This document shows positions 10,001-18,412 of a stretch of DNA of 64,000 bases, piece after piece. Location of the stretch: the NCBI GenBank assembly GCA_937951675.1, contig CALFBI010000001.1, positions 62,001 through 126,000 on the forward strand. The letters are read 5' to 3'. The number at the start of each line of letters is the position of its first letter. The stretch's first letter is position 1. This DNA is from an uncultured Verrucomicrobiales bacterium. Lineage in GTDB: Bacteria; Verrucomicrobiota; Verrucomicrobiia; Verrucomicrobiales; Akkermansiaceae. Made by a program: the position numbers and the translations under genes. A model generated the notes under the pieces. That model ran no database searches. It had not been told where the DNA came from and saw only the letters and a list, made by a program, of their open reading frames with translations.

Positions 10001-11135
10001 GGCCTTTGATTTCATCACGGTAAGTCAATTGTTTCCCATTTTCGTCCAACCAAAATTCACGTTTCATTGTAAGACCTGGTGGCTTTTTCTGCCCCATTCC
10101 TCGCATTTTTTCAACGACCTCAAATGCCTGAGAGGTTTCCCATTGATACAAAGGTAAATTACGCCATTTATCAGGGAAAGTGGTCTGAGCCACATCAACG
10201 GCGGGAATATTAATAAATTCGATGAGACGGAAACCTGCTTCATTCTGCAGAGAAATCAGTTCTTCTTCAGCGACAGGTTTGACCCCGCTTTTATAAGTAA
10301 TCACTTCTGCGGGAGTGGTTCGGAAGGCCGCAATTGCGATCGTCCACTTTCCTGCACGGACCTGAGCTTTCATCAAGCCTTCGTCATCTACTGCGCATGG
10401 AATGGGAGATTCTACCGAAGAAATTTGCCACCCTTTAGGAAGAATCACTCCTAACTCTTCTTCCCGGCTTTTCCCCGCCACAGTAAGCTCGACTTCGGTA
10501 TATAACCACATCGGCAGGCCGTCTTTAAGATTACGGTAAACTTGTGTAGATAAGAAGTTTTTGTCAGCCGCTTGAGTGGTGGTGCGCTTCAGCCATAACT
10601 TACCGCTCTCATTCCAACTCGGAAGTTGCACCGCGATTCCTTCTCGCTTTAAATTTAAAATGCCTATGTTCGTAGGTAACAAAAGAAACTGTGGCATTTC
10701 AGACCACTGAAACGTTCCTGATATTTTCCACTGACCAGGCTTCAGTAATACACTGGGGCGGTTCTCTTTTGCCATCACCGCGATCGGTTCTCCATTCACC
10801 CGAACTGAGAGTGGCCACACCTCTCGATCACCTGGTAAGTCAACCCATGTATCGCGATAAACAGTAAGATCTAGTGAGAAAAGACCCGCCGTAGCATTCA
10901 CATCAAGATTAAGAGCCGATGGCCACACCGAAGCTTTTTGACTACGATCATTATAAACAGAAGGAACCGATGCTGAAATATCATTCCAAGTCGCCCAGTC
11001 TTTCCAAGCCTCTAAAGCTTCTGGAATCACCTTTTCCTCTACCGACTGAGCCTGCCCCAAGCGAATGAAAAGAAATAAAATAAAGCCAACTAAAAAAAAG
11101 CTTTTCAAAAGCCCCTGCAGACATGAGTTCATCAT
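7068..11135 (-). CDS. Large envelope protein with two similar halves (function unknown)
   Basis: 1355 residues; I do not recognise a named family. It starts with a signal peptide (hydrophobic residues 10-27, cleavage near GQA|QS). A beta-rich extracytoplasmic region runs to about 460, then four membrane segments (about 465-575), a short soluble stretch, another membrane segment (about 690-710) and a second signal-peptide-like segment (LFLVVLGALAFA, then VRA|EF near 760). A second beta-rich region covers about 770-1170, and four more membrane segments end the protein. The two soluble regions share a pattern of LPG, then SV-VNG, then a Leu-x-Pro-Gly turn (residues about 100-150 and 800-850), suggesting duplication and fusion of an ancestral unit. 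It is leftward, downstream of recF, with 141 bp between. An envelope structural or polysaccharide-related role is only inference. Confidence 0.85.
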   Translation of the reverse strand: MMNSCLQGLLKSFFLVGFILFLFIRLGQAQSVEEKVIPEALEAWKDWATWNDISASVPSVYNDRSQKASVWPSALNLDVNATAGLFSLDLTVYRDTWVDLPGDREVWPLSVRVNGEPIAVMAKENRPSVLLKPGQWKISGTFQWSEMPQFLLLPTNIGILNLKREGIAVQLPSWNESGKLWLKRTTTQAADKNFLSTQVYRNLKDGLPMWLYTEVELTVAGKSREEELGVILPKGWQISSVESPIPCAVDDEGLMKAQVRAGKWTIAIAAFRTTPAEVITYKSGVKPVAEEELISLQNEAGFRLIEFINIPAVDVAQTTFPDKWRNLPLYQWETSQAFEVVEKMRGMGQKKPPGLTMKREFWLDENGKQLTYRDEIKGRSLETWRLDSAEGQKLGAAKIDGKSQLITLNPKSGAEGVEVRVRNLSLQAVGRMDRQNQFSATGWQSSAEELNGELYLPPGWRLFAIFGPDWSSGDWLTSWSLLDIFFLLIFTVAIFRLWGWKLGTLACLTFALSYHEPQAPRLTWVLLIAVLALYRSLSTERWRRVGKMAVYSVAIFLLIGLIPFVSQQLQQMLYPQLESHSVVGTYKYDSDYQGSVDLESVSFSRSSRAPSESKSWSKKEIKKMQNLTYDRKAKIQTGPAVPEWSWRSISFGWSGPVSANEKVSLVLIPLWVQRILIGLRVTLLLALLYLLIRGFSHRANHPGSKTKKKPFPVLPKASTTSLFLVVLGALAFAPQVRAEFPDATMLAELRQRIIEDKEELAQYAEMPQVEVKLEGRKLSMDIEVHVAKKVAVPLPGRLPAWSPVSVLVNGDTKAPLSRSAGYLWVVLDPGTHRVKVNGLVPAGDWEWSFLLKPQYVNISAPGWAFTGVKPNGSPEDQVFFAEQNRSVGAEVAYDRKDFNPILKVSRSLELGLVWQAQTTVRRLSPLGKAISISLPVLPGERIFSPGFNEENGRIEIRFGSQDSEITWESELTPSPELRLSAEKNNRWVEEWRVVASSIWNLELSGLSPVFENKRTDLAPFWRPWPGESVLLRASRPEAVVGDTMTIRQSIHKMNLGSRQRSSSLALEVQTSLGSDFIISLAPEAEVSSLKLGGVETPVRKDGNRVIIPLRPGAQKIELGWKTPYSLTTKTQGDLVKLPVDCANASTIISLSNSNRWVLWADGPRRGPAVRMWSLLLVVLISGWLLGFVPNSPLRSYEWILLLIGLTQLPFTAVFFVVGWMFWLSLRGRYGHEKLPRHVFNLNQILIILGVIPVVVMLLAVLHKGLLGGPEMRIIGESSSGGRLVWFQARGEGSILPVPTVISVSIWFYRGLMLIWAVWLAFSVLRWVQWGWSQLGQGGFVKRKPIIKKRMPKDHE

Positions 11136-11276
11136 TCACTTGTAGACTGAAGACGATCTTCGACGCAAATGGATTTTTCTACTCAATCATTCCGTTCAGG
11201 ATGTTTTGTCTCTCTTTCCTCCGTCTTGACTTCAGCCTCTCGGGAAATCTAGTGCAAAATCATTCTAAACACAAAA

Positions 11277-12341
11277 TCACAAAGACTCCATTAAGAGAAC
11301 CTGCCCCGCTTCGACTTTGAAGCGTGTCAAATCATTCATTCTCCCTTCCTTACTTGCCCAGTCAATCTGAGTGGTCGTAATAAGGAGTTGAGCCTCTTTC
11401 GGCAAAGAATCCATCAGAGCATTACGACGATCAACATCAAGCTCTCCAAAAATATCGTCCAGTAAGTAAATAGGATACGTGCCCTGTTTGGCTTGTAAAA
11501 GCTCGCCTTGAGCTAGCTTCAAACTCAACACGATACTTCGTTGCTGCCCTTCACTCGCAAAATCGTCGGCAGAAGCACCATTAAGAAGAACCTTAAAATC
11601 ATCCCGGTGAGGCCCCACCACCGTCTGGCATTGCTTCATTTCACGAGAACTATTCTGAGCAAAGCTTTCCTTCAGGTCTGTAGAGTTCGGGCAGTATTCA
11701 AAACCTACTTCTTCTCCCGCTTTTGAAATCTTGGAATGAGCCTGAATCACATGCGGTCTTAAAAGCTCTGTCACTTCTTTCCGAATCGCCACAAGAACCT
11801 CTCCGTATTGAATCAATAAATCGGTATAAACCTGAAGTTCCTTTCCATAACTCCTATCTCTTAGCAGCTGATTTCGAGACTTTAAGGCTTTCCGGTAGCG
11901 CTGCAGTCCCCCTAAATAATAAGGATCTAACTGAGAGCATACGAAATCGAGGTATTTCCTTCTTGGGTCACCACCACCATTTAAAAGGTCAAGATCAGCA
12001 TTCCCAAACCATACAATGCGGCCCGGAGCACTCAGAAAATCAAGTCTTCGACTGACCTCCTCACCGCCCATCTGCATCTGAAGTGCTGATTTTTCAAAGC
12101 GCACTTGCCGCTCTAACTCGCAAACTTCTCCCGCAATACCAAAACCGTCTTTTTCAAAACTCACGAGCTGCCTCATCTTATTCGTGCGAGCACTATGAAG
12201 CCTTATCAAAAAACCTACTGCCTCGAGCAAGCTCGTTTTACCCTGTGCATTCGCCCCCACGAAAACGGCCCCATCCGCAGGAACATCTAACGAAAGCTGA
12301 GGAAAACAACGGAAATTTAAAAGCTTGAGAGAGCGGATCAT
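11277..12341 (-). CDS. recF: DNA replication and repair protein RecF
   Basis: RecF is an SMC-like ATPase that, with RecO and RecR, loads RecA at single-strand gaps. 354 residues, a normal length. The start is typical (MIRSLKLLNFRCFPQLSLDV), with Walker A GANAQGKTSLLEAVG near residue 30, the family segment GNADLDLLNGGGDPRRKYLD, the signature region FASEGQQRSIVLSLKLAQ and Walker B with D-loop PIYLLDDIFGELDVDRR. In many bacteria recF is next to dnaA-dnaN; here it lies 10 kb from dnaA on the same strand, a loosened form of that arrangement. Confidence 0.97.
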   Translation of the reverse strand: MIRSLKLLNFRCFPQLSLDVPADGAVFVGANAQGKTSLLEAVGFLIRLHSARTNKMRQLVSFEKDGFGIAGEVCELERQVRFEKSALQMQMGGEEVSRRLDFLSAPGRIVWFGNADLDLLNGGGDPRRKYLDFVCSQLDPYYLGGLQRYRKALKSRNQLLRDRSYGKELQVYTDLLIQYGEVLVAIRKEVTELLRPHVIQAHSKISKAGEEVGFEYCPNSTDLKESFAQNSSREMKQCQTVVGPHRDDFKVLLNGASADDFASEGQQRSIVLSLKLAQGELLQAKQGTYPIYLLDDIFGELDVDRRNALMDSLPKEAQLLITTTQIDWASKEGRMNDLTRFKVEAGQVLLMESL

Positions 12342-12402
12342 AGCAGAGGCTTAAAGAATGGGCGTTGCTTACCAACTCCGCAAGCGAAGAAAGAAATCCC
12401 TC

Positions 12403-14370
12403 TCACAGCGTGGGGTCATGTTTCATCTCTTCTTCCATTTCATCTAAAATTTGATTCTCCTTCTCAAGCTCCTCACCCGAATGATAGAGCCTTTTTAGGA
12501 AATCTTCATAACTAATCACTTCGAAGCCTCCATCAAGGTGCTCCACAATCGCAGTTAAAGATTCGACCCAATCTCCAGAGTTAAGATAATGAATATCGTT
12601 GAGGTGCTCATTTGCAGGGGTGTGAATATGCCCACAGATGATTCCATCACAATTCCGCTCTCGGGCATACTCCTGGAGCAACTCTTCATACTGATCGATG
12701 AAGGCAATCGCCCCTTTCACCTTCGCTTTTACCTTTTTGCTTAGCGAGACATAGCGCTTCCCTCTCCACTGGCGAAAGCGGTTGTAATAATGATTCACGG
12801 ACATGAGGGCGTCATACCCTACTGCTCCGACTTCCGCTGCCCACTTCCACTTCGTGGAGACTGAATCAAATCCATCTCCATGCACCACGAGATACTTTTC
12901 GCCCTTCTTAGTCACATACTCATATTCTGCAACGCAATGAATATGACTGAAAGCGATCGGAAGAAATTTATCCATAATGTCATCATGATTCCCTCGCACA
13001 TAGATCACGTCCTGGATGTCTTTCTCCGTTTTATTTAAGACTGTCCTAACAAATCGAGTATGGCTCTTTTTCCATTTCGACCCTTTTTGCAAAGCCCAGC
13101 CATCAATAATATCGCCATTGAGAATCAGTTTTTCACAAGTAATATGCTTCAAGAAGTGAGCCGCTTCTTTTGCCTTACTATTAGGACTGCCCAAATGAAT
13201 ATCGGACATAATCACCGTTTTAAAAGGCAGAGGGGCTAATTTATCCACGTGCTGCCTTCTTTGCACCGCATTCTTTTTCGCCAGTTCTGATAGTTCGCTT
13301 TCGAAGGTCGTCACCACTTGCTCCCAGGACAACTCCTTCACCACGAGGGCCCCGTTTTCAGCTAGATGGTGACGCAGCGAGACATCTTCTAATTTCAACG
13401 TGGCAGAAATAAACCCTTGTTCATCTCCCAGTTCGGCCTTCAGCCCTGAAACTCCGTCTTCTAAATGAGTCCGACTCGCCGCATAATCATAGCTCACTGT
13501 TGCCAACCCACTCGCCAACCCCTCCATGAGAACATTCCCAAATGTTTCCGTTTCACTGGGAAACAAAAGAATCTCACAGGACGCATAATGTTGTGCGAGT
13601 TCCTCTTCCACCTTTGGCCCGGTAAAAATCACTTTGGGGTGCTCCGCCTTTAATTTCTCTAAGTCAGGGCCATCTCCAACAATCACACAACGGGCGGAAG
13701 GTATTTGTTTTTGGAGCTGGTAAAATGCCTCAATCCCTAATTCTAAATTCTTTTCAGGAGCCACTCTTCCCACCATCAAGAGCACCGGAGAATCTTTCTC
13801 CACGCCCCATGTTCGGCGTAGAGCCTCCGACCTTTTTGAAGGAGAGAATAATTCGGTATCCACCCCCCGCCCTAGCTTCTTGACGTGATGAAAACCTTCT
13901 TCGACCAGTCGATCCACCACGTCACGAGTCGGAGCAAAGGTTAAATCCGCTAAATTGTGGACTTTACGAAGATAAGACAGTGCTAACTCAGAAAGCTTTT
14001 CCATCCGGTAATTCCGCACATACTGATCAAAGTTGGTATGAAACCCTGCCACCACCGGAATTGATAAGGTCTTCGCCGCTCGAATCGCGGAGAGGCCTAA
14101 AAGACTCTCAGTTGCGACATAAATGGCATCCGGCCGCTTTTTTCTCCAGCGTCTTAGAAATTTGAGACGTCCTGGCAACCCCACTCGGACCTGTTCATAA
14201 CCAGGAAGAGATACTGAAGGAAGCGACGCCCCAGAGGCACATTCTCCCACCGTATGATGCACATAGACATAATGCCCTCGTTGCTTTAAACCCTTCACTA
14301 AGCGACCCAAAGTCATTGCAACCCCATTGATATCAGGCGCATAGGTATCTGTTACAATCTCAAATCTCAT
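12403..14370 (-). CDS. Fusion: GT4 glycosyltransferase plus LpxH-like metallophosphatase
   Basis: 655 residues with two complete domains. Residues 1-370 are a family 4 glycosyltransferase: TDTYAPDINGVAMTLGRLVK at the N-terminus, VLLMVGRVAPEKNL, and the C-terminal nucleotide-sugar site ETETFGNVLMEGLASG. Such enzymes transfer mannose or other sugars to lipid or sugar acceptors. Residues about 390-630 form a calcineurin-type phosphatase of the UDP-2,3-diacylglucosamine hydrolase group, with every metal-site motif: SDIHLGS, NGDIIDG, RGNHDD, VHGDGFD and CGHIHTP. The C-terminal tail is acidic and charged. The fusion suggests that both activities act on the same envelope glycolipid, but the substrate is unknown. 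No signal peptide. It lies 61 bp upstream of recF in transcription order. Confidence 0.9.
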   Translation of the reverse strand: MRFEIVTDTYAPDINGVAMTLGRLVKGLKQRGHYVYVHHTVGECASGASLPSVSLPGYEQVRVGLPGRLKFLRRWRKKRPDAIYVATESLLGLSAIRAAKTLSIPVVAGFHTNFDQYVRNYRMEKLSELALSYLRKVHNLADLTFAPTRDVVDRLVEEGFHHVKKLGRGVDTELFSPSKRSEALRRTWGVEKDSPVLLMVGRVAPEKNLELGIEAFYQLQKQIPSARCVIVGDGPDLEKLKAEHPKVIFTGPKVEEELAQHYASCEILLFPSETETFGNVLMEGLASGLATVSYDYAASRTHLEDGVSGLKAELGDEQGFISATLKLEDVSLRHHLAENGALVVKELSWEQVVTTFESELSELAKKNAVQRRQHVDKLAPLPFKTVIMSDIHLGSPNSKAKEAAHFLKHITCEKLILNGDIIDGWALQKGSKWKKSHTRFVRTVLNKTEKDIQDVIYVRGNHDDIMDKFLPIAFSHIHCVAEYEYVTKKGEKYLVVHGDGFDSVSTKWKWAAEVGAVGYDALMSVNHYYNRFRQWRGKRYVSLSKKVKAKVKGAIAFIDQYEELLQEYARERNCDGIICGHIHTPANEHLNDIHYLNSGDWVESLTAIVEHLDGGFEVISYEDFLKRLYHSGEELEKENQILDEMEEEMKHDPTL

Positions 14371-14511
14371 TTTACACGCTGATTGGTCATTCCAACATGA
14401 AAGATTTAAACACTCTCCTCACAAAAGAAAAAGCAACAATTCTGTCACAAGGATGTCGATCAATGTCATCTCAGCGTTGCCAAGCTCAGTAAGACCTCTT
14501 AACTTATCAAC

Positions 14512-15603
14512 GTGTCTAGCATTTACGGAGAAACATTTCGCATTTCAACTTATGGAGAATCTCATGGAGGAGGCATTGGGGTTGTCATTGATGGTTGCCC
14601 TCCACTCATCCCTATGAGTGAAGAATTGATTCAAATCGAACTCGACCGCCGTCGCCCAGGGCAGAGTGAAATTGTCACCCCTCGGAATGAAGCAGACCAG
14701 TGCGAGATCCTGTCGGGAGTCTTTGATGGAAAAACGCTCGGGAGCCCCGTTTCCATCCTGGTGCGCAATAAAGATGCTCGCCCCTCATCCTACGAGGAAA
14801 TGTCTCAAAAATACCGCCCTTCTCACGCCGACTATACGTATGATGCCAAGTATGGAACGCGTAATTGGCAAGGCGGAGGACGCTCTTCTGCCCGCGAAAC
14901 GATTGGACGAGTCGCCGCCGCTGCGGTCGCCCAGGAAGTTTTAAAAAACCTTTACCCCAAAATCGAAGTCGTTGCCTATGTGAAGTCAGTCCAAGGCCTC
15001 GAAGGCTCGATTGATACAGACAGCATTACTCGGGCTGAGGTGGATGCGAATATCGTGCGCTCAGGCGACCCAAAAATGGTCGACCCTATGATCGATCTCA
15101 TTAAAAAAATCCGAGGAGAAGGAAACTCGGTGGGAGGAATCATCGAATGCGTTATCCGTAATTGCCCGGCAGGATTAGGAGCTCCAGTCTTTGACCGTCT
15201 TGAAGCAGACCTCGCAAAAGCGATGCTCTCTTTGCCAGCAACAAAGGGATTCGAAATCGGCTCCGGCTTTGCCGGAACGATGCTTACCGGCCTAGAACAC
15301 AATGATCACTTCTACATGGATGGAGAACAAGTTCGCACCAAAACGAATCACTCTGGTGGGGTTCAAGGGGGAATTTCCAATGGCGAAAATATCATCTTCC
15401 GCGTGGCATTCAAACCGACCGCAACGGTCATGAAGCCACAAGCGACGGTCTCTAAAGACCACCAAGATACGGAACTCAAAGGTCGCGGCCGCCATGATGC
15501 CTGCGTGCTCCCTCGAGCCGTTCCTATTGTAGAAGCCATGGCGACTCTCGTGCTGACAGACCACGCCCTCCGGCAACGTGCCCTCGTCGGGGATTCAAAA
15601 TAA
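14512..15603 (+). CDS. aroC: Chorismate synthase
   Basis: AroC makes chorismate from 5-enolpyruvylshikimate-3-phosphate using reduced FMN; it is the last step of the shikimate pathway. 363 residues. Signatures: [17 protein letters not shown] near the N-terminus, [16 protein letters not shown] in the middle, and the C-terminal [18 protein letters not shown]. The start is a GTG (14512), giving the normal N-terminus ([18 protein letters not shown]). It heads a rightward group with a CvpA-like gene and gatB. The chorismate-using pheA is in the same window at 49.4 kb. Confidence 0.98.
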   Translation: MSSIYGETFRISTYGESHGGGIGVVIDGCPPLIPMSEELIQIELDRRRPGQSEIVTPRNEADQCEILSGVFDGKTLGSPVSILVRNKDARPSSYEEMSQKYRPSHADYTYDAKYGTRNWQGGGRSSARETIGRVAAAAVAQEVLKNLYPKIEVVAYVKSVQGLEGSIDTDSITRAEVDANIVRSGDPKMVDPMIDLIKKIRGEGNSVGGIIECVIRNCPAGLGAPVFDRLEADLAKAMLSLPATKGFEIGSGFAGTMLTGLEHNDHFYMDGEQVRTKTNHSGGVQGGISNGENIIFRVAFKPTATVMKPQATVSKDHQDTELKGRGRHDACVLPRAVPIVEAMATLVLTDHALRQRALVGDSK

Positions 15604-15643
15604 CCGTCTTGAACCTTACTAGAAACGCTCTCATTTAAAGATC

Positions 15644-16444
15644 ATGACTCCTGATGCCTTTAATATTAACGACCTTGGAGTAGGGGGCGTTCTTCTCCTT
15701 ATTGTGATCATCATAGGGGTCTTTGCCTTCCTCAAAGGCTTTGTTGCCCTGATCTTCAATCTGATTGCTGCCCTCTTAGGGATTACCGGAGGGTATTGGT
15801 TTTATGAAAATGGAATCACTTGGATTTCAAAAGTCATCGCTGACCCCAGCCCCCTCGTCCTCTTGGTATCCTCTGTCATTATTGGGGCTGGTTTCTTTGT
15901 CCTTGCTCGGAATCTATTGAATCTCATGCTCAACCCTCTCTCTGAGAATTTTGTCATGAAAAAGATTGGAGTCGGCATCCCTGGCACCATCATTTCAGTG
16001 CTCTTTGGGGCTGGATTTTTCTTCCTCCTCGCGATTGGAATCAGATATGTCGCAGGGTCAGCGGAAGTCTCTCACCTCCTCCAAGTGCAGGAAGGTAAGT
16101 CCTCTAAAGAAAAAACGCCTCTCATTGTCTCCCTCAAAGAAGCCATCGATCAGTCCCGATTTGGGACCTTTCTTGAGAAAGTAGATTTTCTTGATCGTTC
16201 TGAAGTGGTCGACCTGGCCAAACTTTGTCTCATCAAAGATGACCCTTCTGCGCTCGCAGAGCATGAAAAGAAATCTCTTCTCAATCACCCCGCTATTCAG
16301 AGTTTTATCAAAGAAAGTTCGGCTCTCGATCGAGAAGCTCTTCAAAAAGACATCTCTCTTTTACTCAAAAACCCTCAGCTACTTGAGGCCGCAAAAAAAG
16401 CAGCTCGCGATCTTCAGAGTAAAGCCCCCCCTGCCTCTCTTTAA
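15644..16444 (+). CDS. CvpA-like inner-membrane protein
   Basis: 266 residues. The first half has four hydrophobic segments (about 13-33, 38-55, 68-88 and 110-135) in the arrangement of the CvpA/colicin V production family, including the GFVALIFNLIAALLGITGGYW-type region. The second half is a charged, helical cytoplasmic tail of about 120 residues not found in short CvpA proteins. In E. coli CvpA is needed for colicin V export and bile-salt resistance, but its biochemical role is unclear. It sits between aroC (40 bp) and gatB (32 bp), probably co-transcribed. The family assignment is moderate because CvpA sequences are poorly conserved. Confidence 0.65.
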   Translation: MTPDAFNINDLGVGGVLLLIVIIIGVFAFLKGFVALIFNLIAALLGITGGYWFYENGITWISKVIADPSPLVLLVSSVIIGAGFFVLARNLLNLMLNPLSENFVMKKIGVGIPGTIISVLFGAGFFFLLAIGIRYVAGSAEVSHLLQVQEGKSSKEKTPLIVSLKEAIDQSRFGTFLEKVDFLDRSEVVDLAKLCLIKDDPSALAEHEKKSLLNHPAIQSFIKESSALDREALQKDISLLLKNPQLLEAAKKAARDLQSKAPPASL

Positions 16445-16476
16445 CTTTTTCTAGAAATCTTTTCCTATATTCACAA

Positions 16477-17940
16477 ATGCCTCGCGAAGAATACATTCCG
16501 ACCATCGGCCTCGAAGTGCACTGCCAAGTCAAAACGAATACGAAAATGTTTTGTTCTTGTGCCACCTCTTTTGGAGACGAGCCAAATTCCAATACATGCC
16601 CTGTTTGCATGGGGCTTCCTGGAGCTCTTCCTGTCTTAAATCAATACGCGATCGAGAAAACGATCCTCGCAGGAATGCATATCGGGTGCCGCCAACCCGA
16701 AATATCAAAGTGGGACCGGAAAAATTACTTTTACCCTGATATGCCTAAAAACTATCAGCTCACCCAATTTGACCTTCCACTCTGCATCGGCGGAGAAGTC
16801 CTCCTATACGATCACAATTACCCCAAGGACTATCAGAAAAAAATTGCGAATCCTGGCAAGAAAGTGCAACTCGACCGCATCCATCTCGAAGAAGATGTTG
16901 CCAAGTCAACGCACCTCGCTAATGCCAGTGTCATTGATTACAATCGAGCCGGGACACCTCTGATGGAAATCGTAACAAAGCCCGACCTCGATACAGCAGA
17001 AGAAGCTTTCTGCTATCTCAAAACACTCCAACAAATTCTCATCTATGCCGGGATCTCTGATGCTGATATGGAGAAGGGGCAAATGCGCTGTGATGTTAAT
17101 ATCTCCGTCCGTAAAAAAGGAACCTCAACGCTTGGTGAGAAAATCGAACTGAAAAACTTGAATTCTATCTCAGCCGTTCGCCGCTCAATCTACTATGAAA
17201 TCGATCGGCAAATCGAAGAACTAGATGCCGGAATCGCCCAGATCCAATCCACCCGCCGCTGGGATGACGAGCTTGGTGAAAGTCAAATGATGCGAACGAA
17301 AGAAAATTCACACGATTACCGCTACTTTCCTGATCCTGATTTACTCCCTATTAAAACCGCTCCTTACGCGGCAAACGTTGCCTCTCTAGTGGTAGAACTC
17401 CCACATGAGAAAGCGGAACGTTTTCATCAAGAATTTGGCCTTACTGAATATGACTCCTCTGTCATTACTGCGGAAAGAGAGCTTGCCAACTACTTCGAAA
17501 AAGCAGCAAAGACCGCTAAAGCTCCTGGAAAAAAAGTAGCCAACTGGGTAATCAACAACCTTCTCGCGATCTTAAACGAAGAATTTCTTAATATCGCCGA
17601 GTGCCCTATTAACCCTGAAAAACTTGCGAGTTTGATTGACCTTATTGAAACTGGAATCATTTCGAATAATCAGGCGAAAGAAGTGCTCCTCTCCCTCTGG
17701 ACATCACCGGAAAAAGAAGCCTCAGTCGTTGCCAAAGAACTTGGATTCGAACCTGCAGATACTGGAGCCATCGAATCGATCATCGATGAAGTCATCACCG
17801 CCAACCCTGCTAAAGTAGCTGAGATCCAAGGTGGTAATGACAAGCTTTGTAATTGGCTCACCGGCCAAGTCATGAAAGCCTCAAAAGGGAAAGCGAATCC
17901 AAAAATCGTTACTGATTTAATCAAAGAGAAACTACTCTAA
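16477..17940 (+). CDS. gatB: Aspartyl/glutamyl-tRNA amidotransferase subunit B
   Basis: GatB is the kinase/transamidase subunit of the GatCAB complex, which corrects Glu-tRNA(Gln) or Asp-tRNA(Asn) to the amide form. 487 residues. Motifs: the N-terminal PTIGLEVHCQVKTNTKMFC, NTCPVCMGLPGALPVLN, WDRKNYFYPDMPKNYQLTQ, DYNRAGTPLMEIVT, and the C-terminal Yqey-like helical tail. The metal-binding cysteines (CSCATSF and CPVC) are present. gatA and gatC are not nearby, so the operon is split. It presumably serves tRNA charging in an organism lacking GlnRS and/or AsnRS. Confidence 0.97.
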   Translation: MPREEYIPTIGLEVHCQVKTNTKMFCSCATSFGDEPNSNTCPVCMGLPGALPVLNQYAIEKTILAGMHIGCRQPEISKWDRKNYFYPDMPKNYQLTQFDLPLCIGGEVLLYDHNYPKDYQKKIANPGKKVQLDRIHLEEDVAKSTHLANASVIDYNRAGTPLMEIVTKPDLDTAEEAFCYLKTLQQILIYAGISDADMEKGQMRCDVNISVRKKGTSTLGEKIELKNLNSISAVRRSIYYEIDRQIEELDAGIAQIQSTRRWDDELGESQMMRTKENSHDYRYFPDPDLLPIKTAPYAANVASLVVELPHEKAERFHQEFGLTEYDSSVITAERELANYFEKAAKTAKAPGKKVANWVINNLLAILNEEFLNIAECPINPEKLASLIDLIETGIISNNQAKEVLLSLWTSPEKEASVVAKELGFEPADTGAIESIIDEVITANPAKVAEIQGGNDKLCNWLTGQVMKASKGKANPKIVTDLIKEKLL

Positions 17941-17992
17941 CCTGAAAGTCCATGGAGCGAGGGAACAACACCCTCCCCTCCCAAAGCCTTTT

Positions 17993-18400
17993 TTAAGGTT
18001 TCTCTTGAAAGCCCTCTAATTGACTTCTCCATTTTTCAGGAAGAGGGAGAGGGCCTTTTCCCTCTCCTACTAAAACAGTTCTTATCTCGCCGAGAGCTAT
18101 TTCGGACTCATTTGAAATCACCTTAAACCCCCAAGTCAGAGAGCTCGTCCCCAATCGCTTCAAGACTAGCTTCACTTGATAGGGATCATGATAGTAAAGA
18201 GGCTTGAGGTATCGGCACTCAACATGCCCCCGAGGCCAGCCCAAAGCTTCCTCTCCTCCAAAGACATTAATCTCTAAAGAGTTCAATAATACATGCTCCG
18301 CATTCTCAACATACCGAAGAATAGACGTGAAATGAACCCGAGTAGAGGCGTCGGTCTCAGAAAATAAAACCTGCTTTTCTTCTGAGACCCATTCGTTCAT
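17993..18400 (-). CDS. Acyl-CoA thioesterase, 4HBT (hot-dog) family
   Basis: 135 residues, a single hot-dog domain. The segment FSETDASTRVHFTSILRYVENAEH matches the 4-hydroxybenzoyl-CoA/YbgC thioesterase motif, with the catalytic Asp at about residue 16 and the helix His near residue 23. The next strands (YLKPLYYHDPYQVKLVLKRL) also fit. The substrate is probably an acyl-CoA or acyl-ACP. It follows fabF by 12 bp on the same strand, so a role in fatty-acid turnover or membrane homeostasis is a reasonable inference. Confidence 0.82.
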   Translation of the reverse strand: MNEWVSEEKQVLFSETDASTRVHFTSILRYVENAEHVLLNSLEINVFGGEEALGWPRGHVECRYLKPLYYHDPYQVKLVLKRLGTSSLTWGFKVISNESEIALGEIRTVLVGEGKGPLPLPEKWRSQLEGFQEKP

Positions 18401-18412
18401 CTGAAACTTGTC

